Below are positions 40,112 to 49,424 of a stretch of 54,642 bases of DNA, in pieces; the first letter of the stretch is position 1; every line of letters begins with the position of its first letter. Location of the stretch: the NCBI RefSeq assembly GCF_003667505.1, contig NZ_RCVJ01000099.1, forward strand, positions 1 through 54,642. Direction: 5' to 3'. The DNA comes from Micromonospora sp. BL4. Lineage in GTDB: Bacteria > Actinomycetota > Actinomycetes > Mycobacteriales > Micromonosporaceae. Under the pieces are notes generated by a model. It ran no database searches. It saw only the letters and a program-made list of their open reading frames with translations, and was not told where the DNA came from. Made by a program: the position numbers and the translations under genes.

Positions 40112-41251
40112 AACCACGGCTTCGAGACGCTCGCCATCCACGCCGGTCAGGACCCTGAGGCCCGCACCGGCGCGGTGATCCCACCGATCTACCAGACCAG
40201 CACGTACGCGCAGGACGCCGTCGGCGCGCCCCGGCTCGGCTACGAGTACAGCCGATCCGGCAACCCGACCCGGGACGCGCTCCAGGAGTGCCTGGCCGCG
40301 CTGGAGGGCGGGCCCGTGGGGCTCGCCTTCGCCAGCGGCCTGGCCGCCGAGGACACCCTGCTGCGGGCCGTGTGCCAGCCGGGCGATCACGTGGTCATCC
40401 CGGACGACGCGTACGGCGGCACGTACCGGCTCTTCGCCCGGGTCGCCCAGCGGTGGGGCCTGGAGTTCACCCCGGCCAAGGTGTCCGACGCGGACGCGGT
40501 CCGGGCCGCCGTGCAGCCGGGCCGTACGAAGATCGTCTGGGTGGAGACGCCGACCAACCCGCTGCTCGGCATCGCCGACATCGCCGCCCTGGCCGGCGTG
40601 GCGCACGACGCGGGCGCGCTGCTGGTGGTCGACAACACCTTCGCCTCCCCGTACCTGCAACAGCCGATCGCGCACGGCGCGGACGTGGTGGTGCACTCCA
40701 CCACCAAGTACATCGGTGGCCACTCCGACGTGGTGGGTGGCGCGCTCGTCGTCGCCGACGCCGCGCTCGGCGAGGAGCTGCGCTACCACCAGAACGCGAT
40801 GGGCGCGATCAACGGGCCGTTCGACGCCTGGCTCACCCTGCGCGGAATCAAGACCCTCGGGGTACGCATGGACCGGCACTGCGACAACGCCGAGCGGCTC
40901 GCCGGCTACCTCGACGGGCACGCCAAGGTCGCCCAGGTGATCTACCCCGGGCTGCCCTCGCACCCCGGTCACGAGGTGGCCGCCAAGCAGATGCGTCGGT
41001 TCGGCGGCATGATCTCCTTCCGGGCGGCCGGCGGCGAGGACCACGCGGTGGAGATCTGCAACCGGGCCAAGCTCTTCGTGCTCGCCGAGTCGCTGGGCGG
41101 GGTGGAATCCCTGATCGAGCACCCGGGCCGGATGACACACGCAAGTGCTGCCGGCTCGCCGCTTGAAGTTCCCGGCGATCTCGTGCGACTGTCTGTCGGC
41201 ATCGAGACGGTCGACGACCTGCTCGCCGATCTGGAGCAGGCACTGGGCTGA
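40109..41251 (+). CDS. metB: Cystathionine gamma-synthase / gamma-lyase family enzyme
   Basis: This 380-residue fold I PLP enzyme of the Cys/Met metabolism family has the PLP Lys200 in HSTTKYIGGHSDVVGG. It also has the active-site segments YSRSGNPTR and ASGLAAEDTLL. It either makes cystathionine from O-acyl-homoserine and cysteine or, in the reverse direction, splits cystathionine. Sequence motifs alone do not separate these activities well. Proximity to cbs and gene order as in mycobacteria (metB, Rv1079) support the name. It is followed 12-18 bp later by an amidase gene. Confidence 0.92.
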   Translation: MNHGFETLAIHAGQDPEARTGAVIPPIYQTSTYAQDAVGAPRLGYEYSRSGNPTRDALQECLAALEGGPVGLAFASGLAAEDTLLRAVCQPGDHVVIPDDAYGGTYRLFARVAQRWGLEFTPAKVSDADAVRAAVQPGRTKIVWVETPTNPLLGIADIAALAGVAHDAGALLVVDNTFASPYLQQPIAHGADVVVHSTTKYIGGHSDVVGGALVVADAALGEELRYHQNAMGAINGPFDAWLTLRGIKTLGVRMDRHCDNAERLAGYLDGHAKVAQVIYPGLPSHPGHEVAAKQMRRFGGMISFRAAGGEDHAVEICNRAKLFVLAESLGGVESLIEHPGRMTHASAAGSPLEVPGDLVRLSVGIETVDDLLADLEQALG

Positions 41252-41269
41252 CCGCTGGGGAGGATGGCC

Positions 41270-42673
41270 GTGCAGGACATCATGGCGACCTGGGTCGGGG
41301 CGACCGCCAAGCAGATCGCCCGGGGCGTACGCAGGGGAGACGTCTCGGCCACCCAGGTCGTCGCCGACCACCTCGAGTACATCGCGCGGGCCGACGCCGA
41401 CCTGGGCGCGTTCCGCGCCGTGCGCGGCGGCGAGGCGATCACCGAGGCGGAGAAGGTCGACGAGCAGGAGGACCTCGCCAACCTGCCGCTGGCCGGGGTG
41501 CCGGTGGCGGTCAAGGAGAACACTCCGGTCGCCGGCCTGCCCACCTGGAACGGCTCCGCCGCGGTACGCACCGAGGTGGCGGAGGCCGACCACGAGGTGG
41601 TGCGTCGCCTGCGCGGCGCCGGCGCGGTGATCCTCGGCGTGACCCGGATGCCCGAGCTGGGGCTGTGGGCGCTCACCGACGACGACAGCGCGGTGACCCG
41701 CAACCCGTGGGACAGCGCGCGTACCCCCGGCGGCTCCTCCGGCGGCGCCGCCGCCGCGGTGGCCGCCGGGCTGGTGCCGATCGCGCACGGCAACGACGGT
41801 CTCGGTTCGATCCGGATCCCGGCGGCCTGCTGTGGCCTGGTCGGGCTCAAGCCCGGCCGGGGCGTGGTCCCCTGCCAGCTCGGGGCGGACGACTGGTTCG
41901 GCCTCACCGAGCACGGCATGTTGACCAGCACGGTGGCCGACGCGGCGGTCGGCTTCTCGGTGCTCGCCGGTCGGCGACCGGAGAAGCTGGTCCCGCCGCA
42001 GCGGCTGCGGGTGGGCGTCTCGCTGCGCAGCCCGGTGCGCGGTGTCTCGCCGGACGCGCCCAACCGCGACGCGGTCACCGCCGCCAGCCGCCTGCTCGCC
42101 GCGGCCGGACACGACACCGTGCCGGCGGATCCGGTCTATCCCACCGCGCTCGGCCTACAGGGCATCGCCACCTGGTTCGCCGCCGCAGCCGCCGACGTCC
42201 GGGCCGGCGGGCTGAACCGGCGGGACCTGCAACGGCGTACCCGGCGACACGTGGCGCTGGGCGAGTGGGCGCAGCGTCGCGGCTACGTCCGGGAGGCCGA
42301 CCGGGCCGCCTGGCGGCAGCGGTCGACCGACTTCTTCACCGACCACTCCGTCGACCTGTTGCTCACCCCGGCGCTGGCCAGCGCGCCGCCGGAGGCCGCA
42401 CGCTGGTCCGACCGGTCCTGGCGGGCGAACATGGCGGCCAACATCCGGTACGCCCCGTACGCGGCGCCGTGGAACATCGCCGGTCTGCCGGCGATCGTGG
42501 TGCCGGTGGGTCGTCGCCCGGACGGGCTGCCCGTCGCCGTGCAGCTGGTCGGTCCGCCCGGCTCGGAGCTGCTGCTGCTCGGCGTGGCCGGTCAGTTCGA
42601 GATGGCCGCCCCGTGGTCCCGGCACGCCCCCGGCTATCCCCGCGTCGGCACGGGGTCGCCGGCCACCGCATGA
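41270..42673 (+). CDS. Amidase (amidase signature family)
   Basis: This 467-residue enzyme is of the GatA/amidase signature family. The catalytic Ser-cisSer-Lys triad is visible as Lys82 (VAVKEN), the Ser pair in PGGSSGGAAAA near 156-157, and nucleophile Ser180 in DGLGSIRIPA. No gatB or gatC is nearby, so a general amidase acting on small amides is more likely than the tRNA amidotransferase. I prefer GTG 41270 because GGGGAGG ends 6 nt upstream; ATG 41264 directly abuts that sequence. The stop overlaps the next small gene (ATGA). Confidence 0.9.
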   Translation: MQDIMATWVGATAKQIARGVRRGDVSATQVVADHLEYIARADADLGAFRAVRGGEAITEAEKVDEQEDLANLPLAGVPVAVKENTPVAGLPTWNGSAAVRTEVAEADHEVVRRLRGAGAVILGVTRMPELGLWALTDDDSAVTRNPWDSARTPGGSSGGAAAAVAAGLVPIAHGNDGLGSIRIPAACCGLVGLKPGRGVVPCQLGADDWFGLTEHGMLTSTVADAAVGFSVLAGRRPEKLVPPQRLRVGVSLRSPVRGVSPDAPNRDAVTAASRLLAAAGHDTVPADPVYPTALGLQGIATWFAAAAADVRAGGLNRRDLQRRTRRHVALGEWAQRRGYVREADRAAWRQRSTDFFTDHSVDLLLTPALASAPPEAARWSDRSWRANMAANIRYAPYAAPWNIAGLPAIVVPVGRRPDGLPVAVQLVGPPGSELLLLGVAGQFEMAAPWSRHAPGYPRVGTGSPATA

Positions 42674-42903
42674 TCGTCCACGGTGTGCGCGCATCGCTGA
42701 TCGTGCTGGTCCGGCAGATCTCCGGCGCGCAGGCGGCGCGTATCGCCCGGGCCCTGCCGGCCTGGCCGACCGCACCGGGCCGGCCGGCGCCCCCGGTCCT
42801 CGGCGCGCCGGTGCCGGGTGGACCCGTGCCGGCCGCGGCGCCTCCGACGACCCCGGTGTCGCCGCAGGGGACGCCGGGGGCGGGTGGCACGATCGGGGCA
42901 TGA
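42670..42903 (+). CDS. Small Pro/Ala-rich protein coupled between amidase and ilvA
   Basis: This 77-codon frame starts inside the amidase stop (ATGA at 42670-42673) and stops inside the ilvA start (ATGA at 42900-42903). It therefore fills the junction exactly. About 88 percent of its codons end in G or C, like real genes here. The N-terminus ([32 protein letters not shown], positions 1-32) is amphipathic or weakly hydrophobic, and the rest is a Pro/Ala/Gly tail. No family is recognised. It could instead be non-coding spacer. Confidence 0.45.
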   Translation: MIVHGVRASLIVLVRQISGAQAARIARALPAWPTAPGRPAPPVLGAPVPGGPVPAAAPPTTPVSPQGTPGAGGTIGA

Positions 42904-44120
42904 CGGAACTGGTCGGGCTCGACGACGTGCGGGCCGCGCGGAAACTGCTCGCCGGCGTCGTCCGGACCACGCCACTGGAGCCTTCCCGGCCGCTGAGCGC
43001 GGCGCTGGGTGGGCCGACGTGGCTGAAGTGCGAGAACGTGCAGCGGGCCGGCTCCTACAAGGTGCGCGGCGCGTACGTGCGCATCTCCCGGCTGTCGGCG
43101 GCGGAGCGGGAACGCGGCGTGGTCGCGGCGAGCGCCGGCAACCACGCGCAGGGCGTGGCGCTGGCCGCCGGCCTGGTCGGCACACACGCCACGGTCTTCA
43201 TGCCGGTCAACGCGCCGCTGCCGAAGGTGGCCGCCACGAAGGGGTACGGCGCGCAGGTCGAGTTGGTCGGCAACACGGTCGACGAGGCGCTGGTCGCCGC
43301 GCACACGTACGCCGAGCGCACCGGCGCCGTGCTGATCCACCCGTTCGACCACCCGGATGTGATCGCCGGCCAGGGCACGGTGGCGCTGGAGATCCTCGAA
43401 CAGTGCCCGGACGTGCGGACCATCATCACCGGGGTGGGTGGCGGTGGTCTGATCTCCGGCATGGCGGTGGCCGCGAAGGCGCTGCGACCCGACGTCCGCA
43501 TCATCGGCGTGCAGGCGGCCGGCGCGGCGGCCTTCCCGCCCTCACTGGTGGCCGGGGAACCGGTCCGGTTGCCCGCCTTCTCCACCATCGCCGACGGCAT
43601 CGCGGTCGGCCGGCCGGGCGAGATCACCTTCAGCCACGTCCGCAAGCTGGTCGACGAGATCGTCACGGTCTCCGAGGAGGACATCTCCCGGGCCCTGCTG
43701 ATGCTGCTGGAGCGCGGCAAGCAGGTGGTCGAGCCGGCCGGCGCGGTCGGCGTGGCCGCACTGCTGGCCGGTGTGGTGCAGGTGCAGGCCCCGGTGGTCG
43801 CGGTGCTCTCCGGCGGCAACATCGACCCGTTGCTGATGCTGCGGGTGATCGAACACGGGCTCGCCGCCGCGGGTCGCTATCTCCGGGTGACGGTGCGCTG
43901 CTCGGACCGGCCCGGGCAGTTGGCCTCGCTGCTCAGCCAGATCGCCGAGCACCGGGCCAACGTGGTGGACGTGGAGCACCAGCGGGCCAACCCGCACCTC
44001 GGCCTCGGCGAGGTGGAGGTGGCGCTGTCGGTGGAGACACGAGGGGTGGAGCACTCGGACACGCTGATCAGCGCGCTGCGGGCCAGCGGTTACCAGGTGG
44101 TCTTCGCCGGCGAGGCGTGA
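42900..44120 (+). CDS. ilvA: Threonine ammonia-lyase (biosynthetic-type with ACT domain)
   Basis: This enzyme deaminates threonine to 2-oxobutanoate, the entry to isoleucine synthesis. The 406-residue protein has PLP Lys54 in GSYKVRGA, the SAGNHAQG substrate loop, and the glycine-rich GVGGGGL phosphate cup. A C-terminal ACT domain (about 325-400: RCSDRPGQLASLLSQIAEHRANVVDVEHQ) makes feedback regulation likely. The size fits the single-ACT form. Its start overlaps the small upstream ORF. It converges on greA with a 61-bp gap. Confidence 0.95.
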   Translation: MTELVGLDDVRAARKLLAGVVRTTPLEPSRPLSAALGGPTWLKCENVQRAGSYKVRGAYVRISRLSAAERERGVVAASAGNHAQGVALAAGLVGTHATVFMPVNAPLPKVAATKGYGAQVELVGNTVDEALVAAHTYAERTGAVLIHPFDHPDVIAGQGTVALEILEQCPDVRTIITGVGGGGLISGMAVAAKALRPDVRIIGVQAAGAAAFPPSLVAGEPVRLPAFSTIADGIAVGRPGEITFSHVRKLVDEIVTVSEEDISRALLMLLERGKQVVEPAGAVGVAALLAGVVQVQAPVVAVLSGGNIDPLLMLRVIEHGLAAAGRYLRVTVRCSDRPGQLASLLSQIAEHRANVVDVEHQRANPHLGLGEVEVALSVETRGVEHSDTLISALRASGYQVVFAGEA

Positions 44121-44181
44121 CACTCGCAGGTGCCACACCCCGGCGGCGGTACGCCTCAGCGTGCGGTGGGGCCGGTGGCGA

Positions 44182-44679
44182 TCAGCCGGAGAACGGCTCG
44201 AAGCTGACCACGGTCACCTTGATGTCGGCGCCGCTCGGCGCCGTGTAGGTGCAGGTCTGCCCGGGCCGACCGCCCAGGATCGCCTTGCCGAGCGCCGACT
44301 CGGGGCTGTAGACGGTCAGGTCGGTGGTGGCCGCGATCTCCCGGGAACCGAGCAGGAAGGTCTCGGTGTCATCGGTGTCGTCGTCGAAGTAGATCGTCAC
44401 CACCATGCCGGGCGACACCGCATCCGTCGTCGGCGCCTCGCCGACCTTGGCGGTGCGCAGCAGTTCCTGCAGGTAGCGGATCCGGCCCTCAGCCTTGCCC
44501 TGCTCCTCGCGGGCGGCGTGGTAGCCGCCGTTCTCCCGCAGGTCGCCCTCCTCGCGCCGGGCGTTGATTTCCGCGGCGATCGCCGGGCGGTTGGCGATGT
44601 GCTCGTCGAGCTCGGCCTGGAGGCGGTCGTACGCGTCCTGCGACAGCCAGGTGGCGGGCGCCTCGTTGCCAGTGGACAC
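44182..44679 (-). CDS. greA: Transcription elongation factor GreA
   Basis: GreA enters the RNA polymerase secondary channel and stimulates cleavage of backtracked transcripts. The 165-residue protein has the N-terminal antiparallel coiled coil, with the acidic tip in ARREEGDLRENGGYH (about 42-56), and the C-terminal FKBP-like domain ending VTVVSFEPF. GTG 44679 is supported by GAGGAGA 6-7 nt upstream. Its minus orientation between metB/ilvA and mca repeats the mycobacterial order. Confidence 0.95.
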   Translation of the reverse strand: MSTGNEAPATWLSQDAYDRLQAELDEHIANRPAIAAEINARREEGDLRENGGYHAAREEQGKAEGRIRYLQELLRTAKVGEAPTTDAVSPGMVVTIYFDDDTDDTETFLLGSREIAATTDLTVYSPESALGKAILGGRPGQTCTYTAPSGADIKVTVVSFEPFSG

Positions 44680-44848
44680 AGGCGGTCTCCTCAGTTGTGC
44701 GTGGCTGGCTGACAGGTGAACTACCAAGTTACCAGTGCGGTACGACACAGGGTGTCGGCGATCACGGCTGGTGTCCGCATCCGACGCCGGGCGGCGGGGG
44801 CCCGCACGTGCCCTTCGCGGCTCCCGGCCGCGGCGCTGTCCTGGCCGC

Positions 44849-45289
44849 TCAGACCGGGGCTCGGCAGCGCAGCACCTCGCCGATGAACGGCCGCGCGGTG
44901 GTGGCCAGGCGGTGCCGGGCGGTCACGTGCCGGTCGCCCGGCTCGGCGGTCACCGTGACCTCCTCGCGGGCCACCTCGGCGCCGGCGCGGTCCCGGGCGC
45001 GCAGCACGCAGACCGCCGATCCGCCCGGTGGCACGGTCACCCGGAAGTCGACCAGCACCTGGTTGTCCGTGATGTCGGTGTAGGTGATCACCTGGGCGTC
45101 GTAGACGGGATCGCCGTACTGCCGGTAGAGCCGGAACGAGATCAGGCTCAGCGCCCCCACCAGCACCAGCAGCGCCAGCGCGGCCAGCAGCGTGCGACGG
45201 CGCCCGCCGCCGGTCGCCCGACGGCGGCCGTAGCGGCCGGCCGGGAAAACCGGTGCGCCCGGCGAAATTGTGGCGTGCGTCTCGGTCAC
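44849..45289 (-). CDS. DUF4307 membrane protein
   Basis: This 146-residue protein has a basic cytoplasmic N-terminus, one membrane segment (TLLAALALLVLVGALSLISF, about 34-53) and an extracytoplasmic Ig-like domain with two cysteines (VCVL, LRCRA). DUF4307 proteins occupy the same position beside greA and mca in mycobacteria (Rv1081c). I prefer GTG 45289 (AGGAG about 10 nt upstream). ATG 45346 is a longer alternative, but its GGAGG touches the start codon. The gene is divergent from mca. The function is unknown. Confidence 0.85.
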   Translation of the reverse strand: MTETHATISPGAPVFPAGRYGRRRATGGGRRRTLLAALALLVLVGALSLISFRLYRQYGDPVYDAQVITYTDITDNQVLVDFRVTVPPGGSAVCVLRARDRAGAEVAREEVTVTAEPGDRHVTARHRLATTARPFIGEVLRCRAPV

Positions 45290-45486
45290 CGGCGGGTATC
45301 TCCTGGCGTTGTTGTCGGCGGCATCAGCAAGAATGACAGAGTCCATCCTCCCAGCCCGGCTCAGCGGCAGGAATGGCAGGTCGGGCCCCATGGCGCCGAC
45401 CGGCCATCGGGTGCGGGGGATTCCGGCGGGTCAGCCGGTCGAGCCCGGTCGGGTCCACCGGCCGGCACAGACGAGGAGTGCCGAAG

Positions 45487-46368
45487 TTGGCAGAACAGCT
45501 GCGTCTCATGGCCGTCCACGCGCACCCGGACGACGAGTCGAGCAAGGGTGCGGCGACCATGGCGAAGTATGTCGCCGAGGGCGTGGACGTCCTGGTCGTG
45601 ACCTGCACCGGCGGCGAGCGCGGCAGCGTGCTCAACCCCAAGCTCGACCGCCCCGACGTGTGGGCCGACATCGGCGAGATCCGCCGTGCCGAGATGGACG
45701 CCGCCCGGGCGATCCTCGGCGTCGAGCAGGCGTGGCTCGGCTTCGTCGACTCCGGGCTGCCCGAGGGTGACCCGCTGCCGCCGCTGCCCGAGGGCTGCTT
45801 CGCCCTCCAGGACGTCGAGGTGGCCGCGGGCCCGCTGGTGCGGCTGATGCGCGAGTTCCGTCCGCACGTGGTCACCACGTACGACGAAGAGGGCGGCTAC
45901 CCGCACCCCGACCACATCATGTGCCACAAGGTGAGCGTGGCCGCCTTCGAGGCGGCCGGCGACCCGGAGCGCTATCCGGAGCTGGGCGCCCCGTGGCAGC
46001 CCCTGAAGCTCTACTACGACATCGGCTTCTCCAAGGCCAAGATCATGGCCCTGCACGAGGGCATGCTCGCCATCGGCCAGGAGTCGCCCTACGAGGAGTG
46101 GCTCAAGCGCTGGGAGGACCGGCCGGACAAGGGCCCCCGCATCACCACCCGGGTGGAGTGCGCCGATTACTTCCCGGTCCGCGACGACGCGCTGCGCGCC
46201 CACGCCACCCAGGTCGACCCGGACGGCTTCTGGTTCCACGTGCCGATGGAGCTCCAGCAGCGGGCCTGGCCGACGGAGGACTACGAGCTCGCCCGCTCGG
46301 TGGTGGACAGCCCGATGCCGGAGTCCGATCTGTTCGCCGGGGTGCGGGAGACGGCGCACGCGCGCTGA
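45487..46368 (+). CDS. mca: Mycothiol S-conjugate amidase
   Basis: Mca cleaves mycothiol conjugates of electrophiles and antibiotics to a mercapturic acid, which is exported, and GlcN-Ins, which is recycled. It is diagnostic for mycothiol-producing actinobacteria. The 293-residue protein has the zinc motif HAHPDDE (His11-Glu17) and the third ligand in [11 protein letters not shown], plus TGGERGS. The start is TTG 45487 with GAGGAG 8 nt upstream; GTG 45478 overlaps that site. Divergence from the DUF4307 gene and the small downstream membrane gene match the mycobacterial locus. Confidence 0.95.
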   Translation: MAEQLRLMAVHAHPDDESSKGAATMAKYVAEGVDVLVVTCTGGERGSVLNPKLDRPDVWADIGEIRRAEMDAARAILGVEQAWLGFVDSGLPEGDPLPPLPEGCFALQDVEVAAGPLVRLMREFRPHVVTTYDEEGGYPHPDHIMCHKVSVAAFEAAGDPERYPELGAPWQPLKLYYDIGFSKAKIMALHEGMLAIGQESPYEEWLKRWEDRPDKGPRITTRVECADYFPVRDDALRAHATQVDPDGFWFHVPMELQQRAWPTEDYELARSVVDSPMPESDLFAGVRETAHAR

Positions 46369-46416
46369 TTCCGCGCAGGGCTACCCTGGTAACCAACCGC
46401 ACATCGGAGGAACGCC

Positions 46417-46710
46417 ATGCTGACCGCTGCCCAGGTGCTCGCGGAGAACAACTTCGGGGACACCCGCACGGGTGGTCTGGCCGGTCCGATGGGCCTGTTC
46501 CTCATCCTGCTGCTGGCCGCCGCGACCATCCTGCTGATCCGCAACATGAACGCCCGGCTGCGCCGGCTGCCCGACCGGTTTCCGCAGCAGACGCCGCCGA
46601 CCGACCCGACCAGGGCCGAAGCGGCAGTCGCCGATCCGACAGACGGGACCGGAGCGCGTGATTCCTCCACGCCCGCTCCCAACGGGCACCAGCAGCACCG
46701 GAACGGGTAG
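46417..46710 (+). CDS. Small membrane protein downstream of mca (Rv1083-like)
   Basis: This 97-residue protein has one membrane segment (GLFLILLLAAATILLI, about 26-41), then a basic NMNARLRRLPDRF stretch and a low-complexity hydrophilic tail. The same size and position next to mca is seen in mycobacteria. The start has GGAGG 6 nt upstream, and the stop is followed 20 bp later by a strong terminator. The function is unknown; it may be an assembly or stability partner of membrane processes. Confidence 0.85.
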   Translation: MLTAAQVLAENNFGDTRTGGLAGPMGLFLILLLAAATILLIRNMNARLRRLPDRFPQQTPPTDPTRAEAAVADPTDGTGARDSSTPAPNGHQQHRNG

Positions 46711-46730
46711 TCCGCGCATGATTCACGCCG

Positions 46731-46766
46731 AACCGGGTGGTCGCCCCCTGTTGCGACCACCCGGTT
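46731..46766 (+). terminator. Intrinsic terminator of the mca operon
   Basis: Perfect 14-bp arms AACCGGGTGGTCGC (46731-46744) and complement (46753-46766) pair around an 8-nt loop. A short T-run (46765-46767) follows. TAGCCT at 46772-46777 may be the -10 box of the next unit. Confidence 0.85.
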
Positions 46767-46827
46767 TGGCTTAGCCTTCCGCCGGGGGGACCAAAAGTTC
46801 CCGAGCCGTGCGCGGAAGGGGGCGCCG

Positions 46828-46896
46828 ATGACCGTCACAGCACCGGCCGCCCGCCGTACCGTCGTCGGTCGGTCGGCTGACGGGGGAGGTCGATGA
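46828..46896 (+). CDS. 22-aa upstream ORF coupled to the GGDEF-EAL gene
   Basis: ATG 46828 follows GGAAGGGGG about 6 nt upstream, and the TGA (46894-46896) overlaps the next ATG as ATGA. The peptide MTVTAPAARRTVVGRSADGG has no motif. The layout suggests translational coupling that sets c-di-GMP enzyme output. The ORF's strong ribosome site supports it, but its small size leaves doubt. Confidence 0.4.
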   Translation: MTVTAPAARRTVVGRSADGGGR

Positions 46897-49424
46897 CCTC
46901 CGGCCCGGCCGGCGACCCGTTCCACCGGCTCGGGGTGCGCGGCATGCCGGCCCGGCTGCTCGTGCTCACCGCCGCCGTGACGCTGACCGCCCTGATCGCC
47001 GCCGCGGTCGGGTTGACCCTCCCGCACGGGCTGCCGGCCGACGATCCGCTCGGCGGTCCGGCCCGCTTCGGCATTGCCGTCGCCGTCTTCGCCGTCGCCC
47101 AGTTCGCACGGCTGCGGTTCCGCTCGGCTGCCGGCATGGTCAGCATCACCTGGGGTGAGGCGGCGCTGATCGTCTGCCTCTACCTGGCGCCGGCCGGCTG
47201 GCTGCCGGCGGCCACCCTGCTCGGCGCCGGGCTGGCCTGGACGGTCCTCTCGCTGCACAACGACCGCCGTCCGATGCTGGAGATCGTCCGGATCGCCGCG
47301 TCGCTGGCCGCCGCGTCGGCGCTGGCCGTGTCCGTGGCCACCGCGCTGGGCCATCCGCTGCTCGCCGCGCCCACCCCGATGCTGGCGCTGGCCGTGATCG
47401 CGGGCTCGGTGACGTACCTCCTGGTGACCGCCTGGCTCGGTGGGGTGACGCTGGGCCTGCGGCACGGGCTGCCGATCGGGCCCCCGCTGCTCGCCGCGCT
47501 GCGCGGCAAGCTGCTGATGTTCGTCGGCAACGTGGCGGTCGGCCTGGTGGTGGTCGCGCTGCTGGAGCTCGACCCGCGCTGGTTGCTGCTGCTCCCGCCG
47601 CTGCTCTGGCTGCTTCAGCAGACCTACCGCTACCGGCTGCGCGCCGACCAGGAACGCCGGACGTGGCGGGCCTTCGCCGAGGCCACCGCGGCCCTCAACC
47701 AGCTCGACGAGCGGGGCGTGGCCAGCGCGGCGGTGACCGGTGCGCTGGCGCTGTTCAACGCCGAGCTGGTCGATGTGGACGTGGCCCGGGCCGACGGCCG
47801 GTGGCGCCGCTACCGGGGGGACGCCGGCGGCCAGTTGGTCGACCGGGAGGTGGGCCCGCCGGGCCGGTCGGAGCCCGACGAGGACGAGCTGATCCGTGCG
47901 CTGTCGGTCGGCGCCGCGCCGGTCGGTCGGCTGCGGGTCCGGTTCCCCCGGTCCGCTCCACCCACCCCCCGGGAACGCGACGCGGTGGCCGCGTTCGGCG
48001 ACGCGCTCGCCGCCGCGCTGCACGACGCCGCGACCCACCGCGAGCTGCGTCTGGTCACCGCCCGCTCGTCGTACGAGGCGGTGCACGACCCGCTCACCGG
48101 GCTGGCCAACCGGGCCGCGATGCTCGGCAAGGGCGATCAGACGCTGCGGCAGCTCGCGCACGACCACCCGGTGGCGTTGCTGCTGCTGGACATCAACCAG
48201 TTCAAGGAAGTCAACGACACACTGGGGCACGCCGCGGGTGACCAACTGCTGCGGCTGACCGCGAACCGGCTGAGCGCGATGGCCCGCCCCGGTGACCTGC
48301 TCGGCCGGCTCGGTGGCGACGAGTTCGCTCTGCTGCTCAGCTCGGTGCCGGTGGTCGGCGACCGGGCCGCCCCGATGGCGCACGCGCTCCGCCAGGCCCG
48401 GGAGATCGCCGAACGGTTGGCCGCGCCGACCGAGGTGGCCGGGGTGCGGATGTCGATCGAGGTCTCCGTCGGGGTGGTCGTGGCCGACGCTGGCACCGCC
48501 GACCTGACGGAGCTGCTGCGCCGGGCCGACATCGCGATGTACCAGGCCAAGGAGGGTGGCGGCAGTGTCGCCGCGTACGACAGCACCCGGGACGCGGCCA
48601 GCACCGACCAGCTGGCCCTGCTCGCCGAGTTGCGCGAGGCGCTGGAGGTCGACGACCAGCTGGTGCTGGCGTTGCAGCCGGCGGTCGACCTGGCGACCGG
48701 CGCGCCCACCGGCGTGGAGGCGCTGATTCGGTGGCGGCATCCCCGGCGCGGCTGGCTGGGCCCGGCCGACTTCATCCGCCCGGTGGAAAACAGCGAGCAG
48801 CTCGGCACCTTCACCCGGTACGTGCTGGACAAGGCCCTCAGCGTGGCCGCCGACTGGGCCCGGGAGGGGCTCGACGTCCCGATCTCGGTCAACCTGTCGG
48901 CGCGTAGCCTGCTCGATCCCCGGCTGCCGACGGAGATCGCCGACGCGCTGCGCCGGCACCAGGTGCCGCCGCGCCGGCTGGTCCTGGAGATCACCGAGAC
49001 GGTGGTGATGAGCGAGCTGGAGGTCATCGACGAGGTGCTGGCCACGCTCCGGTCGATGGGTGTGCAGCTCGCGGTGGACGACTTCGGCACCGGCTTCTCC
49101 TCGCTGACCTTCCTCACCCGGATCGCGGTGGACGAGTTGAAGGTGGACCGCTCCTTCGTGATCCGGATGGCGGACTCGCCGGAGGCGGCTGCGATCGTAC
49201 GAACCACCGTGGGCCTCGCCCACGAGCTGGGGCTGCGGGTGGTGGCCGAGGGGGTGGAGACCGCCGAGCAGCGGATGGCGCTCGCCGAGCTGGGCTGCAC
49301 CTCCGCGCAGGGCTACCACTTCTTCAAGCCGATGCCCGCCGACAAGATCGGCGCGGTGCTCGGCTCGCTGCGCGACTCGGCGGAGTCGAACGTCTTCCGC
49401 CTCCGCGCCGACGGCGCCTCCTGA
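46893..49424 (+). CDS. Bifunctional GGDEF-EAL membrane protein (c-di-GMP turnover)
   Basis: This 843-residue protein has about six or seven N-terminal membrane helices (20-250), a GAF-like linker (about 255-385), a GGDEF domain and a C-terminal EAL domain. The GGDEF loop is intact (RLGGDEF, 474-478). No RxxD inhibitory site is obvious. EAL is intact too: Glu609 (EAL), NLSAR, ITET, DDFGTGFSS at 729-737, LKVDRSF and EGVET. Both synthesis and hydrolysis of c-di-GMP are therefore possible. ATG 46893 has GGGGGAGG nearby and overlaps a short upstream ORF. No riboswitch I recognise precedes it. Confidence 0.93.
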   Translation: MTSGPAGDPFHRLGVRGMPARLLVLTAAVTLTALIAAAVGLTLPHGLPADDPLGGPARFGIAVAVFAVAQFARLRFRSAAGMVSITWGEAALIVCLYLAPAGWLPAATLLGAGLAWTVLSLHNDRRPMLEIVRIAASLAAASALAVSVATALGHPLLAAPTPMLALAVIAGSVTYLLVTAWLGGVTLGLRHGLPIGPPLLAALRGKLLMFVGNVAVGLVVVALLELDPRWLLLLPPLLWLLQQTYRYRLRADQERRTWRAFAEATAALNQLDERGVASAAVTGALALFNAELVDVDVARADGRWRRYRGDAGGQLVDREVGPPGRSEPDEDELIRALSVGAAPVGRLRVRFPRSAPPTPRERDAVAAFGDALAAALHDAATHRELRLVTARSSYEAVHDPLTGLANRAAMLGKGDQTLRQLAHDHPVALLLLDINQFKEVNDTLGHAAGDQLLRLTANRLSAMARPGDLLGRLGGDEFALLLSSVPVVGDRAAPMAHALRQAREIAERLAAPTEVAGVRMSIEVSVGVVVADAGTADLTELLRRADIAMYQAKEGGGSVAAYDSTRDAASTDQLALLAELREALEVDDQLVLALQPAVDLATGAPTGVEALIRWRHPRRGWLGPADFIRPVENSEQLGTFTRYVLDKALSVAADWAREGLDVPISVNLSARSLLDPRLPTEIADALRRHQVPPRRLVLEITETVVMSELEVIDEVLATLRSMGVQLAVDDFGTGFSSLTFLTRIAVDELKVDRSFVIRMADSPEAAAIVRTTVGLAHELGLRVVAEGVETAEQRMALAELGCTSAQGYHFFKPMPADKIGAVLGSLRDSAESNVFRLRADGAS

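Noticed and set aside
41665..42669. Long second frame inside the amidase gene leading into the small downstream ORF
   Set aside because: It is Arg/Gly-rich shadow sequence. Only the part from ATG 42670 onward, with coupled ends, is plausible.
46767..46892. c-di-GMP riboswitch upstream of the GGDEF-EAL gene
   Set aside because: I looked for the GEMM-type conserved segments and tetraloop receptor and did not find them; only a terminator and a short ORF are present.
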